Source: Nocardioides sp. BGMRC 2183
Lineage (GTDB): Bacteria; Actinomycetota; Actinomycetes; Propionibacteriales; Nocardioidaceae
Assembly (NCBI GenBank): GCA_008123405.1
Contig: VSSA01000002.1
Location: 1 to 64,000, forward strand
Direction of reading: 5' to 3'
DNA length: 64,000 nucleotides
Part shown: piece by piece, positions 9,327-19,092 of the stretch
Position numbering within the stretch: the first letter of the stretch is position 1
Layout of the letters: each line of letters starts with the position of its first letter
Position numbers and translations under genes: made by a program
The notes under the pieces: model-generated
What the model was told of the DNA's origin: nothing
What the model saw: only the letters and a program-made list of their open reading frames with translations
The model's database searches: none

Positions 9327-10589
9327 TCACGCCGGGGTGAGGCGCAGCAGCCGTCCCGCACCCTCGTCCTCGAGCAGCCAGATCGCCCCGTCGGGCGCCT
9401 CCTCGACCGCTCGGATCCGGTTCTCCATCTCCCAGGCGGTGACCTCGCCGGCCTCGGCGCCGTCGAGGTCGACGCGGATCAGCGTCTCTCCGGAGAGACC
9501 GCCGAGGAAGGCGTCGCCGGTCCAGTCGGCGAAGAGGTCGCCGCGGTAGAGCATCAGGCTCCCGGGCGAGATGCTGGGATTCCACGAGGCCGCCGGGGCG
9601 TCGTACCCGTCGCCGGGGGCGTGGTCGGGGATCCCCTCGCCGTCGTAGTGGTCGCCGTTGGAGACCTCGGGCCAGCCGTAGTTGTTGCCGGCCTCGATCA
9701 GGTTGAGCTCGTCCCCGCCCTCCGGCCCCATCTCCGAGGACCAGAGGCGCCCATCGGGAGCGAACTCCAGTCCGAGCGGGTTGCGGTGGCCGTAGCTGTA
9801 GATCTCGGCAGCCGGCCCGCCCTGGTCGGCGAACGGGTTGCCGGGGGCGGGCTCCCCGTCGAGGGTGAGCCGGACGATGGTGCCGAGCGTGTTGGAGGTG
9901 TCCTGCGCCGGGTCCATCAACTGCCGCTCACCGGAGCTGATGAAGAGCCGCTTGCCGTTGGGGCTGAAGGCGATCCGGTGCCCGAAGTGTCCATCGCCGG
10001 TGACCTTGGGCGTCTGGCGCCAGATCACCTCCAGGTCCTCCAGGGACGCGGTGCCCTCGCCTCGCTCCAGCCGGGCCCGGCCGACCGCCGCGCCGGCAGT
10101 CCCGCCGTCACCGGCCTCCGCCCAGCTGAGATAGATCGTCTGATCGTCCACGAACCCCGGACTCGGTACGACGTCGCCCAACCCGCCCTGCCCGGCGTCG
10201 ACGACCTCGGGGACACCGTCCACCTCCACCTGCTTGCCGGTCTGCTGGTCGCGCAGGTGCAGCACCCCGCTGCGTTCGGTGATCAGCAGGTCACCGGTGT
10301 CGGGGAGGAACGCCATCGCCCACGGCTCGTCGTACTGATCCACCTCCTCGACCTGGAACGGACCGCTCCTGGTGGTCTCTCCGGTCGGTTCCCAGGAGGG
10401 CAGCCCGCTGCCGCCCGGGGTGCCGGAGTCGGTGGGTGAGGGGCTGGCGGCGTCCTCGCTCGACGCGCTCGATCCGGCGGAGTCGCTTGCGGCGGGCTCG
10501 GCGGACCCGTCACCCCCCTCGCCGGAACACCCGGTGGCGAACAGGGCGGTGGCGGCCAGCAGGGTGAGCACACGACGTGGGCGCGTCAT
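9327..10589 (-). CDS. PQQ-dependent sugar dehydrogenase-like lipoprotein
   Basis: A 420-residue exported protein. Residues 1-21 form a lipoprotein signal (LTLLAATALFATGC, lipid-anchor Cys21), followed by a Ser/Pro/Gly-rich linker and a six-bladed propeller of the glucose/sorbosone dehydrogenase family. Signature segments are PWAMAFLPDTGDLLITER, GHFGHRIAFSPNGKRLF and GHRNPLGLEFAPDG. Relatives oxidise aldose sugars with PQQ at the outer membrane face. Same strand as the MerR gene 42 bases upstream, so co-transcription is possible. Confidence 0.85.
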   Translation of the reverse strand: MTRPRRVLTLLAATALFATGCSGEGGDGSAEPAASDSAGSSASSEDAASPSPTDSGTPGGSGLPSWEPTGETTRSGPFQVEEVDQYDEPWAMAFLPDTGDLLITERSGVLHLRDQQTGKQVEVDGVPEVVDAGQGGLGDVVPSPGFVDDQTIYLSWAEAGDGGTAGAAVGRARLERGEGTASLEDLEVIWRQTPKVTGDGHFGHRIAFSPNGKRLFISSGERQLMDPAQDTSNTLGTIVRLTLDGEPAPGNPFADQGGPAAEIYSYGHRNPLGLEFAPDGRLWSSEMGPEGGDELNLIEAGNNYGWPEVSNGDHYDGEGIPDHAPGDGYDAPAASWNPSISPGSLMLYRGDLFADWTGDAFLGGLSGETLIRVDLDGAEAGEVTAWEMENRIRAVEEAPDGAIWLLEDEGAGRLLRLTPA

Positions 10590-10631
10590 GGACCCATCCT
10601 GCCTCGCAGCCGGTCAGTCACGGCCTGTCCC

Positions 10632-11399
10632 TCAGCCGATCCGGCGGAACTTGGTCCACCCCGACCACCCGCGCTCCTCGAGGATCTGCACGAGCTCCGG
10701 CGCGATCGGCACCATCTGCAGGAAGAGGCTGTCCAGCAGCTCGGCGAGGTCGTCACTGATCTCGACGTCGTCCTCCCAACGACGCTGGTCGTCGGGATCC
10801 GACGTCTCGAGGAACCCGACCAGCTGGTCGGCGAGCATCTCCACCCGCGGATCGCCGGGCTCCCACTCGATCGCGGCGCCGAGGGTGCGGTAGTGCTCGG
10901 CCAACGCAGGGTCCTCGAACTGCTGGCTCTTCATCGCCATGAACTCCGGCATCTGCTCCGGCATCCGCGCCGCCACCAGGATCCAGGCGTCCCGCTCACC
11001 TCCGATCAGTCGCTCGGAGAGCCCGAGCGACCGCAGCCGATCGAGGTAGGCGACCGCCTCCGGCGGCAACGCGATGTTGTCGCCGGCCGCGAGTTGGGCG
11101 ATGCGCTCGCGGGTACGTTGCAGCGCTCGGATCTCGGCGCGCAGCCGCTGGTCGATCTCGGCAACAGCGGCCGCGAACTCATCGGCGTCCGCCTCCACCA
11201 GCTCGCCGACACGAGCCAGGGGGACGCCGGCATCGGCCAGCGTGCGGATCTTGATCAACTCGGCGACCGCGCGGGCGTCGTACCGCCGGTAGCCGGAGCG
11301 GTCCCGCTCCGGCTCCGGCAGCAGTCCGGTCGCGTGATAGTGGCGCACCGCGCGCACGGTCACTCCGGCGTACGACGCCAGCTGGCTGATCGTCAGCAT
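10632..11399 (-). CDS. MerR-family transcriptional regulator
   Basis: A 255-residue protein. The N-terminal winged helix-turn-helix is typical MerR (MLTISQLASYAGVTVRAVRH, then YHATGLLPEPERDRSGYRRY), followed by a long dimerisation helix and a C-terminal effector region without a recognised motif or Cys metal site. It is encoded 41 bases downstream of the exporter permease on the same strand, so it likely controls the exporter through the MerR-type promoter at 13177-13214. The inducer is unknown, perhaps a drug or lipophilic compound. Confidence 0.88.
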   Translation of the reverse strand: MLTISQLASYAGVTVRAVRHYHATGLLPEPERDRSGYRRYDARAVAELIKIRTLADAGVPLARVGELVEADADEFAAAVAEIDQRLRAEIRALQRTRERIAQLAAGDNIALPPEAVAYLDRLRSLGLSERLIGGERDAWILVAARMPEQMPEFMAMKSQQFEDPALAEHYRTLGAAIEWEPGDPRVEMLADQLVGFLETSDPDDQRRWEDDVEISDDLAELLDSLFLQMVPIAPELVQILEERGWSGWTKFRRIG

Positions 11400-11440
11400 G
11401 GGCCCAGCATGCCTTCACGCGATGCCTTCACGCGATGCCC

Positions 11441-12231
11441 TCACGCCGCCCGGCCACGGGCGAAGAGGCGCCGCGACCATGCGAAGCAGAGCACCGAGCC
11501 GAGCACGCACCAGCCGATCGCCCACCACAGGTCGGCGCCTGGTGAGACCCCGGCCAGGCAGGCACGCAGCGTGTCGATGATCGGGGTGAACGGCTGATGG
11601 TCGGCCACCCACGCAAGTCCGCTCGGCATCGAGTCCGTCGGCACGAACCCGCTGGAGAGGAAGGGCAGCAGGATCAGCGGGAGCGGTGCGTTGCTGGCGG
11701 CCTCGACGCTGCCGCTGGCCAGGCCGAGCGCCACACACAACCAGGTCACGGTCCACCCGAGCAGCAGCACCAGGCCGGCGGCGCCGAACCAGCCGAGTGC
11801 GCCGGCGTCGGGGCGGTAGCCGAGGCCCACGGCCACCAGCAACACCAGCACCACGCCGAGGACGGTCTGGGCGAGGGCCGCGAGGACATGGGCCACCAGC
11901 GGTGCCGAGCGCGCCACCGCCATCGTCCGGAACCGGTCGATGATCCCTTCGCATGCGTCCTTCGCGACCATCACCGCGGTGCTGTTGGCCACCGACATCA
12001 CGGTCATCACCAGGATCGCCGGCGCGATGTAGGCCAGGTAGGCAGCACGCCCCTCCTCGACGCCGCTGGCCGGCAGCCCGGCCCCCATCGTGCCGCCGAA
12101 GACGAAGACGAAGAGCAGCAGGAAGACCACCGGCATCGCGACGACGGTCACGGTGAGCGACGGATAGCGCTGCAGGTGCAGCAGGTTGCGACGCAGCAGC
12201 GTGGTCGAGTCGCGGACGACGTACGTCGTGC

Positions 12232-12235
<4 letters not shown>
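11441..12235 (-). CDS. DrrB-type ABC-2 exporter permease
   Basis: A 264-residue ABC-2 membrane protein with six hydrophobic segments, including VVAMPVVFLLLFVFVFGG and YIAPAILVMTVMSVANSTAV. The motif RFRTMAVARSAPL lies between segments 3 and 4, and the PLPLILLPFLSSGFVPTDSM signature of daunorubicin-resistance type permeases is present. Its ATG overlaps the stop of the ATPase gene (ATGA), so the two are translationally coupled and form one exporter. Confidence 0.9.
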
Positions 12236-13176
<941 letters not shown>

Positions 13177-13214
13177 GCGACCAGCGTCGAGGGTTGACGC
13201 TGCGTCAAGGTCAA
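13177..13214 (-). promoter_or_regulatory. MerR-type promoter with elongated spacer
   Basis: On the reverse strand: -35 TTGACC (13209-13214), a 20-base spacer, and -10 GACGCT (13183-13188), six bases before the ATPase start codon. The spacer contains the perfect palindrome TTGACGC-A-GCGTCAA (13194-13208). A palindrome inside an over-long spacer is the hallmark of MerR-activated promoters, and a merR gene is the third gene of this operon. Confidence 0.7.
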
Positions 13215-13228
13215 GCAGGTTGGAGCTC

Positions 13229-14425
13229 CTAGCCGAACCGGATCGGGAACCGCAACGCCCCGGTGTTGCCGGAGACCGGCAGCCACTCGCCCGGCCCGTC
13301 GGCCACGGCGCCGGGCATCCGCCGCGCCAACAGTGGCAATGCGACTGCCATGTCGGTGCGTGCCACGAAGTGCCCCAGGCAGTGATGCACGCCGCCACCG
13401 AACCCCAGGTGGGGCGGTCGCTCCTCGGCGCGGGTGATGTCGAACTCCGGCCCCTCCACCGCACTCGGGTCGGTGCCCGCGGAGTGCGAGAGCACCTGCA
13501 CGATCGAACCGGCCGGCAGATGCAGGCCGTTGAGGTCGACGTCCTCGACCGCCTCGCGGGTGACCCAGGTGACGGTCGGGTTGACCCGCATCACCTCCTC
13601 GACGGCGGACCGTCCGAGCTCGGGACGCTCCCCGAGCAGCAGCCACTGGTCGGGGTGGCGCAGGAAGGTCTGGACGGCGAGACCGATCTGGTTGCGGGTC
13701 GTCTCCATCCCGGCGAAGGCGAGGAAGACCAGGGAGACGACCAGCTCGTCCCGGCTCAGTCGGCCGTCGCTCTCCTGCGCCTGGAGCAGGGTGGTGACCA
13801 GGTCGTCGCGGGGGTGGGCGGCACGATCGTCGATCACTTGCTCGACGTAGCCGGTCAGCCCGGCCAGCGCCGCCTCGATCCGCGGCAGGTCCTCCTTGAT
13901 CCGGATGCCGAACGACTTGCCCAGGTCGTCGGCCCAGTGCGCGACCTGCGCCCACTCCTCCTCCGGCAGCCCGAGCAGCAGGCAGAGGATCCGGGCGGAG
14001 TAGGGCTCGGCGAACTCAGCGATCAGCTCCACCTCGCCGCGCTCGGCGAAGGCGTCGATGAGCTCGGTCGCGATCCGCTGGAAGTCCGGCTGCATCGCCT
14101 CGATCGCCTTGCGCCGGAACGCCGGCATCAGCAGCCGCCGCAACCGGGCATGGTCCGTGCCCTCCAGGCTGAGCAGCACGTCCTGCCACCAGCGCAGGAA
14201 CGGTCCCTCGTGGACGCCGTTCTGCTCCGGCCACCGCGCGTTGCCCTGGCGGAACCGTCGGTCGGTGAGCAGCGCGCTCGCCTCGGCATAGCGCAGCACC
14301 GCATAGCCGTACGACGTCTCCGCGTACCACTGCTCAGCACGGGTCTCGTGCACCCGCGGGGAGGTGACGTCGAAGGTCGGGTCGGCGAGGTCCAGGTAGG
14401 CCGTCGGGGTCTCGGGTGCGGGCAC
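13229..14425 (-). CDS. Cytochrome P450
   Basis: A 398-residue soluble bacterial P450. I-helix oxygen-activation motif AFAGMETT (Glu in place of the usual Asp), K-helix EEVMR, and haem-binding loop FGGGVHHCLG with the proximal ligand Cys349. Length is normal. It should hydroxylate a small hydrophobic substrate with electrons from a ferredoxin not encoded nearby; the substrate is unknown. GTG start at 14425. The stop is 15 bases before the exporter promoter, so it is upstream of but not clearly in the same operon as the DrrAB genes. Confidence 0.92.
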   Translation of the reverse strand: MPAPETPTAYLDLADPTFDVTSPRVHETRAEQWYAETSYGYAVLRYAEASALLTDRRFRQGNARWPEQNGVHEGPFLRWWQDVLLSLEGTDHARLRRLLMPAFRRKAIEAMQPDFQRIATELIDAFAERGEVELIAEFAEPYSARILCLLLGLPEEEWAQVAHWADDLGKSFGIRIKEDLPRIEAALAGLTGYVEQVIDDRAAHPRDDLVTTLLQAQESDGRLSRDELVVSLVFLAFAGMETTRNQIGLAVQTFLRHPDQWLLLGERPELGRSAVEEVMRVNPTVTWVTREAVEDVDLNGLHLPAGSIVQVLSHSAGTDPSAVEGPEFDITRAEERPPHLGFGGGVHHCLGHFVARTDMAVALPLLARRMPGAVADGPGEWLPVSGNTGALRFPIRFG

Positions 14426-14525
14426 GGGGCGAGTCTCGCACGGGGCCGGCGCGTCTCGGCGTCCGCGAACAAGGGCGGGCCGCTCTGACCAGCCGGGTCG
14501 GTCGGAGCGCCACCGTCACACGCCC

Positions 14526-14591
14526 ATGACAGTTGTCATCCCGGACCGGTGACGCCCGACAGTCCCGGCCGTCGGCGATCCCGACCAGAGT
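14526..14591 (+). promoter_or_regulatory. Putative response-regulator operator and promoter of the 14599 operon
   Basis: ATGACA-GT-TGTCAT (14526-14539) is a perfect short palindrome about 46 bases before a candidate -10 CAGAGT (14586-14591), which lies seven bases before the ATG at 14599. The operon encodes a NarL-type regulator, so autoregulation through this palindrome is plausible. No strong -35 is visible, as expected for an activated promoter. Confidence 0.45.
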
Positions 14592-14598
14592 CGTGGTC

Positions 14599-15582
14599 AT
14601 GAGTTCTCCGTCCGCCCCCGCGATCGAGCTGCGCGGGTTGCACAAGTCGTTCACCCGGCCGGGCCACCCGAGTGTGGAGGCGGTCCGTGGCGTCGACCTC
14701 ACCGTCGACCGGGGCCAGATCGTGGCCTTCCTCGGCCCCAACGGCGCCGGCAAGACGACCACCCTCGACATGGTGCTCGGGCTGACCGAGCCGACCTCCG
14801 GCACCGCCCTCGTGTACGGCGACCGCCCCCGCCGTGCGATCACCGCCGGCCGCGTCTCGGCCGTGCTCCAGACCGGCGGCCTGCTCCGCGACCTGACCGT
14901 GCGGGAGACGGTGCGGATGATCGCCTCCACGTTTCCCCGGGCGGCCGACGTGGACGACGTACTGGAGCGCGCGGGGTTGGCCGACCAGCGCGACCGGATG
15001 GTCTCCAAGTGCTCGGGCGGGGAGCAGCAGCGGCTGCGGTTCGCGTTGGCGCTGCTGCCCGACCCGGAGCTGTTGATCCTGGATGAGCCGACGGCCGGGA
15101 TGGACGTCGCGGCACGGCACGACTTCTGGGCGGCGATGCGGGCCGAGGCGGACGCCGGACGGACGGTGGTCTTCGCCACCCACTACCTGGAGGAGGCGGA
15201 CAGCTTCGCCGAGCGGATCGTGATGATCGCGCAGGGTCGCGTCATCGCGGACGGCACCACCGCCGAGATCCGCAGCCGGGCGACCGGCCGCACGGTCACC
15301 GCGTCCCTGCCGCCCGGTCGGGTCGGGTCGGTGGCGGCCGCACTGCGCGAGCAGGAACACGTGGCCGAGGTGAGCCTCGCCGGCAGCCGGATCACGGTCC
15401 GCACCGGCGACTCCGACCGGGTGGCGCTCGCGCTGCTGACCGAGCTCGGCGGCACCGAGCTGGAGATCACCACCGGCTCACTGGACGACGCCTTCCTTGC
15501 GATCACCGGCGACGACCAGCTCCACACCGGTGCCGACACCGAGATCGACACCCAGGCCGACACCCAGGAGGGCGTGCGATGA
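14599..15582 (+). CDS. ABC exporter ATPase of a two-component-linked system
   Basis: A 327-residue ATPase. Walker [13 protein letters not shown]-loop VLQTGGLLRD, signature CSGGEQQRLRF, Walker B LLILDEPTAGMD, switch FATHYLEEAD, plus a C-terminal extension. First gene of a four-gene set (ATPase, permease, histidine kinase, response regulator), each overlapping the next by four bases. Such DesK-linked ABC-2 exporters commonly respond to membrane or antibiotic stress; the substrate is unknown. The -10 CAGAGT seven bases upstream suggests leaderless translation. Confidence 0.92.
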   Translation: MSSPSAPAIELRGLHKSFTRPGHPSVEAVRGVDLTVDRGQIVAFLGPNGAGKTTTLDMVLGLTEPTSGTALVYGDRPRRAITAGRVSAVLQTGGLLRDLTVRETVRMIASTFPRAADVDDVLERAGLADQRDRMVSKCSGGEQQRLRFALALLPDPELLILDEPTAGMDVAARHDFWAAMRAEADAGRTVVFATHYLEEADSFAERIVMIAQGRVIADGTTAEIRSRATGRTVTASLPPGRVGSVAAALREQEHVAEVSLAGSRITVRTGDSDRVALALLTELGGTELEITTGSLDDAFLAITGDDQLHTGADTEIDTQADTQEGVR

Positions 15583-16340
15583 ACACCGTCTACTTCGGAC
15601 TCGAGCTGCGCCGGATCGGCCGCGACCTGGTCTCGATGTTCTTCATCGCGATCCTCCCGGCCTTCATGTACCTGATCTTCGGCGCGGCGCAGGACTACGG
15701 CCAGGAGAGCGCCGGCAACGGCAACGTCACGATGTACGTGATGATCTCGATGGCCGCCTACGGCGCGGTCACCGCCACCACCGGGATCGGCGGGATGGCG
15801 GCGGTGGAGCGGATGCAGGGCTGGGGCCGCCAGCTCGGGCTGACCCCGATGCCGGACTCCCAGTACGTGCTGGTCAAGTCGCTGATCGGACTCTGCATCG
15901 CCGGCGTACCGGTCGCGCTGGTCTACCTGCTGGGAGAGCTGACCGGTGCCGACGGGACGGTGTCCGCCTGGTTGCTCAGCGGCCTCTTGGTGATGGTCGG
16001 CGCCGCGGTCTTCGCCGTCTTCGGGCTGGTCTTCGGGCTCGCGTTCCGCAGTGAGGCAGCGGTCGGCGCGGCGTCGGGCATCCTGGTCATCTTCGGCTTC
16101 CTCGGCAACCTCTTCTTCCCGCTGGACGGCGTCCTGCTGGCGATCGCCAAGTTCACGCCCCTCTACGGCTACGTCTCGCTGGCGCGGCGCCCGCTCACCG
16201 AGGGCTACCTGGTCGACCAGACCACCGGTCAGGCCGAGTTCGAGCCGCTGTGGGTCGCGGTGACTAACGTGAGCGTGTGGCTGCTGATCCTGAGCCTGCT
16301 GGCGATCTGGCTGGTACGACGCGGACGCGGCCGGCAGTGA
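15579..16340 (+). CDS. ABC-2 exporter permease
   Basis: A 253-residue membrane protein with six hydrophobic segments (for example MFFIAILPAFMYLIFGAAQ and ILVIFGFLGNLFFPLDGVLL). It has the cytoplasmic motif AVERMQGWGRQLGLTPMP found in ABC-2 permeases between segments 2 and 3. Start overlaps the ATPase stop (ATGA) and its own stop overlaps the kinase start (GTGA). Confidence 0.9.
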   Translation: MNTVYFGLELRRIGRDLVSMFFIAILPAFMYLIFGAAQDYGQESAGNGNVTMYVMISMAAYGAVTATTGIGGMAAVERMQGWGRQLGLTPMPDSQYVLVKSLIGLCIAGVPVALVYLLGELTGADGTVSAWLLSGLLVMVGAAVFAVFGLVFGLAFRSEAAVGAASGILVIFGFLGNLFFPLDGVLLAIAKFTPLYGYVSLARRPLTEGYLVDQTTGQAEFEPLWVAVTNVSVWLLILSLLAIWLVRRGRGRQ

Positions 16341-17443
16341 CCGACCCGACGACCCCGGCCGAGCCCCGGGAGGTCCGGGAGCCGTGGGAACGCTACGGCT
16401 GGGCGATGGGCGCCATCTGGCTGGTCTTCCTCGGGTTCCCGGTCATCGCGCTGATCACCGGCGAGGAGTACTCCACCCCGGTCCGGGTCGCCGCACTGAC
16501 CCTGATCGCCGTCTTCGCGGTGCTCTACGTGTCCGGCTTCGCCAGCGGCTGGGCGGGCTACACGCGCCGTCGACTCCCCGGCGGACCAGTCGGCTGGTTC
16601 CTGCTGCTGGCCGCGATCGTGGTGGCGACCGGAGCACTGGTCGGCGACGAGGCGCTCAGCATGGGCCCCTTCCTGGTCGCCTACGCCGTCTTCGTGCTGC
16701 CGCGACGGGCCGCGGTGGTGGCGGTCGTCGCCACCTTGGTGGTCGCAGCGGTGGCTGCCACCGTCGGGGGCTGGTGGGCCGACCTGTGGTTCCTCTTCGG
16801 CGTGATGTCCCTGCTCGTCGTGGTGGGCCTGATCGTGCGCGGACTCGAGGTTGCCGACCAGGCCCACCAGGCCCTGCGGCGCGACCACGAGCTGGTCACC
16901 GAGCGGGAGCGGATGGCCCGCGACGTGCACGACGTACTCGGTCACTCGCTGACCGTGGTGGCGGTGAAGGCCGAGCTCGCGGGGCGCCTGATCGACGTCG
17001 ACCCGGCACGCGCGAAGCAGGAGATGGACGACGTCCAGCGGCTCGCGCGGACCAGTCTGGGCGAGATCCGGGCGACCGTCGCAGGGTTGCGGGTGGCCCG
17101 GTTGGACGAGGAGCTGGCGACCGCGCGTGAGGCGTTGGCCGGTGCCGGGATCACCGCCGACCTGCCGACCGACGTCACCGAGGTCGATCCGCGGCACCGG
17201 ATGGTGCTGGCCTGGGTGCTGCGCGAAGCGGTCACCAACGTCGTCCGACACAGCGGCGCAGGCGCCTGCACGGTCGAGCTCGGTGCGACCTGGCTGCGGG
17301 TGCGCGACGACGGCGACGGCACAGCCGACCTCCAGGAGGGCAACGGTCTGCGCGGGATCCGGGAACGGGTGCGCTCCAGTGGTGGCGAGGTCGAGGTGGA
17401 GTCGGTGCCAGGCGCCGGGACACGGGTGGAGGTACGACTGTGA
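16337..17443 (+). CDS. DesK-type sensor histidine kinase
   Basis: A 368-residue kinase with GTG start overlapping the permease stop. The N-terminal half has about five to six membrane segments and no large extracellular domain, suggesting it senses within the membrane. It has a HisKA_3 dimerisation region with phospho-acceptor His198 in ARDVHDVLGHSL, N-box REAVTNVVRHS and G-box GNGLRGIRERV. It should phosphorylate the regulator at 17440. The earlier in-frame ATG at 16277 would sit inside the permease gene and was rejected. Confidence 0.92.
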   Translation: MTDPTTPAEPREVREPWERYGWAMGAIWLVFLGFPVIALITGEEYSTPVRVAALTLIAVFAVLYVSGFASGWAGYTRRRLPGGPVGWFLLLAAIVVATGALVGDEALSMGPFLVAYAVFVLPRRAAVVAVVATLVVAAVAATVGGWWADLWFLFGVMSLLVVVGLIVRGLEVADQAHQALRRDHELVTERERMARDVHDVLGHSLTVVAVKAELAGRLIDVDPARAKQEMDDVQRLARTSLGEIRATVAGLRVARLDEELATAREALAGAGITADLPTDVTEVDPRHRMVLAWVLREAVTNVVRHSGAGACTVELGATWLRVRDDGDGTADLQEGNGLRGIRERVRSSGGEVEVESVPGAGTRVEVRL

Positions 17444-18048
17444 CGATCCGAGTGTTGTTGGCCGACGACCAGGCGCTGGTCCGCGGTGCGCTCGCCGCGT
17501 TGCTCGGCATGGAGCCGGACATCGAGGTGGTGGCCGAGGTCGGCTCGGGCGACGAGGTCGTCGCGGCGGCGCGTCGTACCGGCGCCGAGGTGTGCGTGCT
17601 CGACATCGAGATGCCCGGCATGGACGGGATCGCCGCCGCCGGCGAGGTGGCTCGCGAGCTGCCGGGTGTCCGCTCGGTCATCGTGACCACCTTCGGCCGC
17701 CCCGGCTACGTACGGCGCGCGCTGGACGCCGGTGCCAGCGGCTTTCTGGTCAAGGACACCCCCGCCACCGAGCTCGCCGAGGCGGTACGACGCGTGCACG
17801 CCGGCCTGCGGGTCGTCGACCCCGCCCTGGCGACCGAGTCACTCTTCGGCGGGGACAACCCGTTGACCGACCGGGAGCGGGACGTGCTGCGCGCCGCGCT
17901 GGACGGCAGTCCGGTCTCCACCATCGCCGGCTCCCTGCACCTCTCCCCCGGCACGGTGCGCAACTACCTGTCCTCGGCGATCGGGAAGACCGCCACATCG
18001 ACCCGCGTGGAGGCGGCGCGGGTGGCGCAGCAGCGCGGCTGGCTCTGA
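17440..18048 (+). CDS. NarL/DesR-type response regulator
   Basis: A 202-residue regulator. The receiver domain has phosphorylatable Asp in CVLDIEMPGMDG, the switch Thr in VIVTTFGRPGY and Lys in GFLVKDTP. The C-terminal LuxR-type helix-turn-helix starts LTDRERDVLRAAL. The linker TESLFGGDNPLTDRE and SSAIGKTATSTRVEA are characteristic of DesR. GTG start overlaps the kinase stop by four bases. Likely target is its own operon (palindrome at 14526). Confidence 0.92.
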   Translation: MTIRVLLADDQALVRGALAALLGMEPDIEVVAEVGSGDEVVAAARRTGAEVCVLDIEMPGMDGIAAAGEVARELPGVRSVIVTTFGRPGYVRRALDAGASGFLVKDTPATELAEAVRRVHAGLRVVDPALATESLFGGDNPLTDRERDVLRAALDGSPVSTIAGSLHLSPGTVRNYLSSAIGKTATSTRVEAARVAQQRGWL

Positions 18049-18058
18049 CGTCCAGGTC

Positions 18059-18098
18059 GTGAGCGTCAGCGAGGCCACTGGCCCTCGCTGACGCTCAC
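18059..18098. terminator. Long hairpin between convergent genes
   Basis: GTGAGCGTCAGCGAGG (18059-18074) and CCTCGCTGACGCTCAC (18083-18098) are perfect 16-base inverted copies with an 8-base loop. It lies 11 bases after the regulator stop and 13 bases before the stop of the small reverse-strand gene. Probable bidirectional terminator without a U-tract. Confidence 0.65.
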
Positions 18099-18111
18099 AA
18101 CGCCGTCGCAC

Positions 18112-18270
18112 TCAGACCGGCGGGCGTCGCTGGCCGCGCTCCAAGTCACCGAGGACGGTGCGCACGAGTGCAGCCTCGGCAAAATCGTCGTCCATCAACG
18201 CCTCCTGGAGGATGTCGTGGAGATCGTCGATCCGGTGGTCAGTGGTGGCGCGGCGGTCGCTGGTCGTCAT
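18112..18270 (-). CDS. Small hypothetical protein (52 aa)
   Basis: Reverse-strand reading frame from ATG 18270 to TGA 18112, with an excellent AAGGAGGG ribosome site six bases before the ATG. The product starts MTTSDRRATTDHRIDDLHDI, is acidic in the middle (EALMDDDFAEAAL) and ends RRPPV; it is predicted to be mostly helical and cytoplasmic. I do not recognise the family. It lies 108 bases downstream of the DHFR-fold gene on the same strand, and the 18059 hairpin follows it. Confidence 0.55.
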   Translation of the reverse strand: MTTSDRRATTDHRIDDLHDILQEALMDDDFAEAALVRTVLGDLERGQRRPPV

Positions 18271-18378
18271 CGGGTGCCCTCCTTCACGTCATCGATTAGG
18301 ACGCACCAAGTGCCTCGAAGGTTGCATCCCACGCCGATGCGGCGCAACCGCGCCTCGGGCGCACCGGTCCCTACGGAC

Positions 18379-19020
18379 TCAACGGTCGGACTGCGACCGG
18401 CGCTCGAAAACGAGATGGACGACGCCGCTCGGGGACGAGACCGCCTCGATCGCGTAGTCGTCCTCCAGTGCCTCGAGCCCGTCCCAGACGCGCACCCCAC
18501 GCCCCAGCACGATGGGCACCTGCACCAGGTGCAGGTGATCGACGAGGCCGGCGGCCACGAAGTCCCGTACGACGCTGGGGCCGCCCCCGATCCGCACATC
18601 ACCCCCGCCGGCGGCCTGGGTCGCGACCGCCAGCGCGTCGGCCGGGCTGGCATCGAGGAAGTGGAACGTCGTACCACCCGCCATAACCAGGTCGGGGCGT
18701 GGGCGATGGGTGAGCACGAAGGTCGGGGTGTGGAACGGGGGCTCCGGACCCCACCAGCCCTGCCAGTCCGGATCGTCCTGCCAGCCGGGCGGGCCGAACT
18801 TGTTGGCGCCCATGATCTCGGCTCCGATGCCGAGCTCGTGCCGGGCTGCGAACGCGTCGTCGACCCCACCTGAGCCGCCCTCGCCCCAGAAGCTGGTGGC
18901 GAAGAGCCACTCATGCAGCCGCTCTCCGCCATGACCGAAGGGCGCCTCGAAGGACTGCGGCACGCCGGTGGCGAAGCCGTCGAGAGAGATGGAGAAGTTG
19001 TGGACGCGCACGCGGGTCAT
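18379..19020 (-). CDS. Dihydrofolate reductase-fold (RibD C-terminal-like) reductase
   Basis: A 213-residue protein of the DHFR-like family. It has N-terminal NFSISLDGFATG, the segment EIMGANKFGP, and the NADPH-binding IGGGPSVVRDFVAAGLVDHL. Family members are NADPH reductases related to RibD; the substrate is unknown and it is not the housekeeping folA. The ATG at 19020 was chosen because MTRVRVHNFSISLDG is the family start. A second member lies at 34556. Confidence 0.85.
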   Translation of the reverse strand: MTRVRVHNFSISLDGFATGVPQSFEAPFGHGGERLHEWLFATSFWGEGGSGGVDDAFAARHELGIGAEIMGANKFGPPGWQDDPDWQGWWGPEPPFHTPTFVLTHRPRPDLVMAGGTTFHFLDASPADALAVATQAAGGGDVRIGGGPSVVRDFVAAGLVDHLHLVQVPIVLGRGVRVWDGLEALEDDYAIEAVSSPSGVVHLVFERRSQSDR

Positions 19021-19092
19021 GTCGAGGGCAGACCTCCGGCGGCGCCCGGACTCATCGGTGGCACACCGGCTGGGCCTCGAACCGTGGAACTT

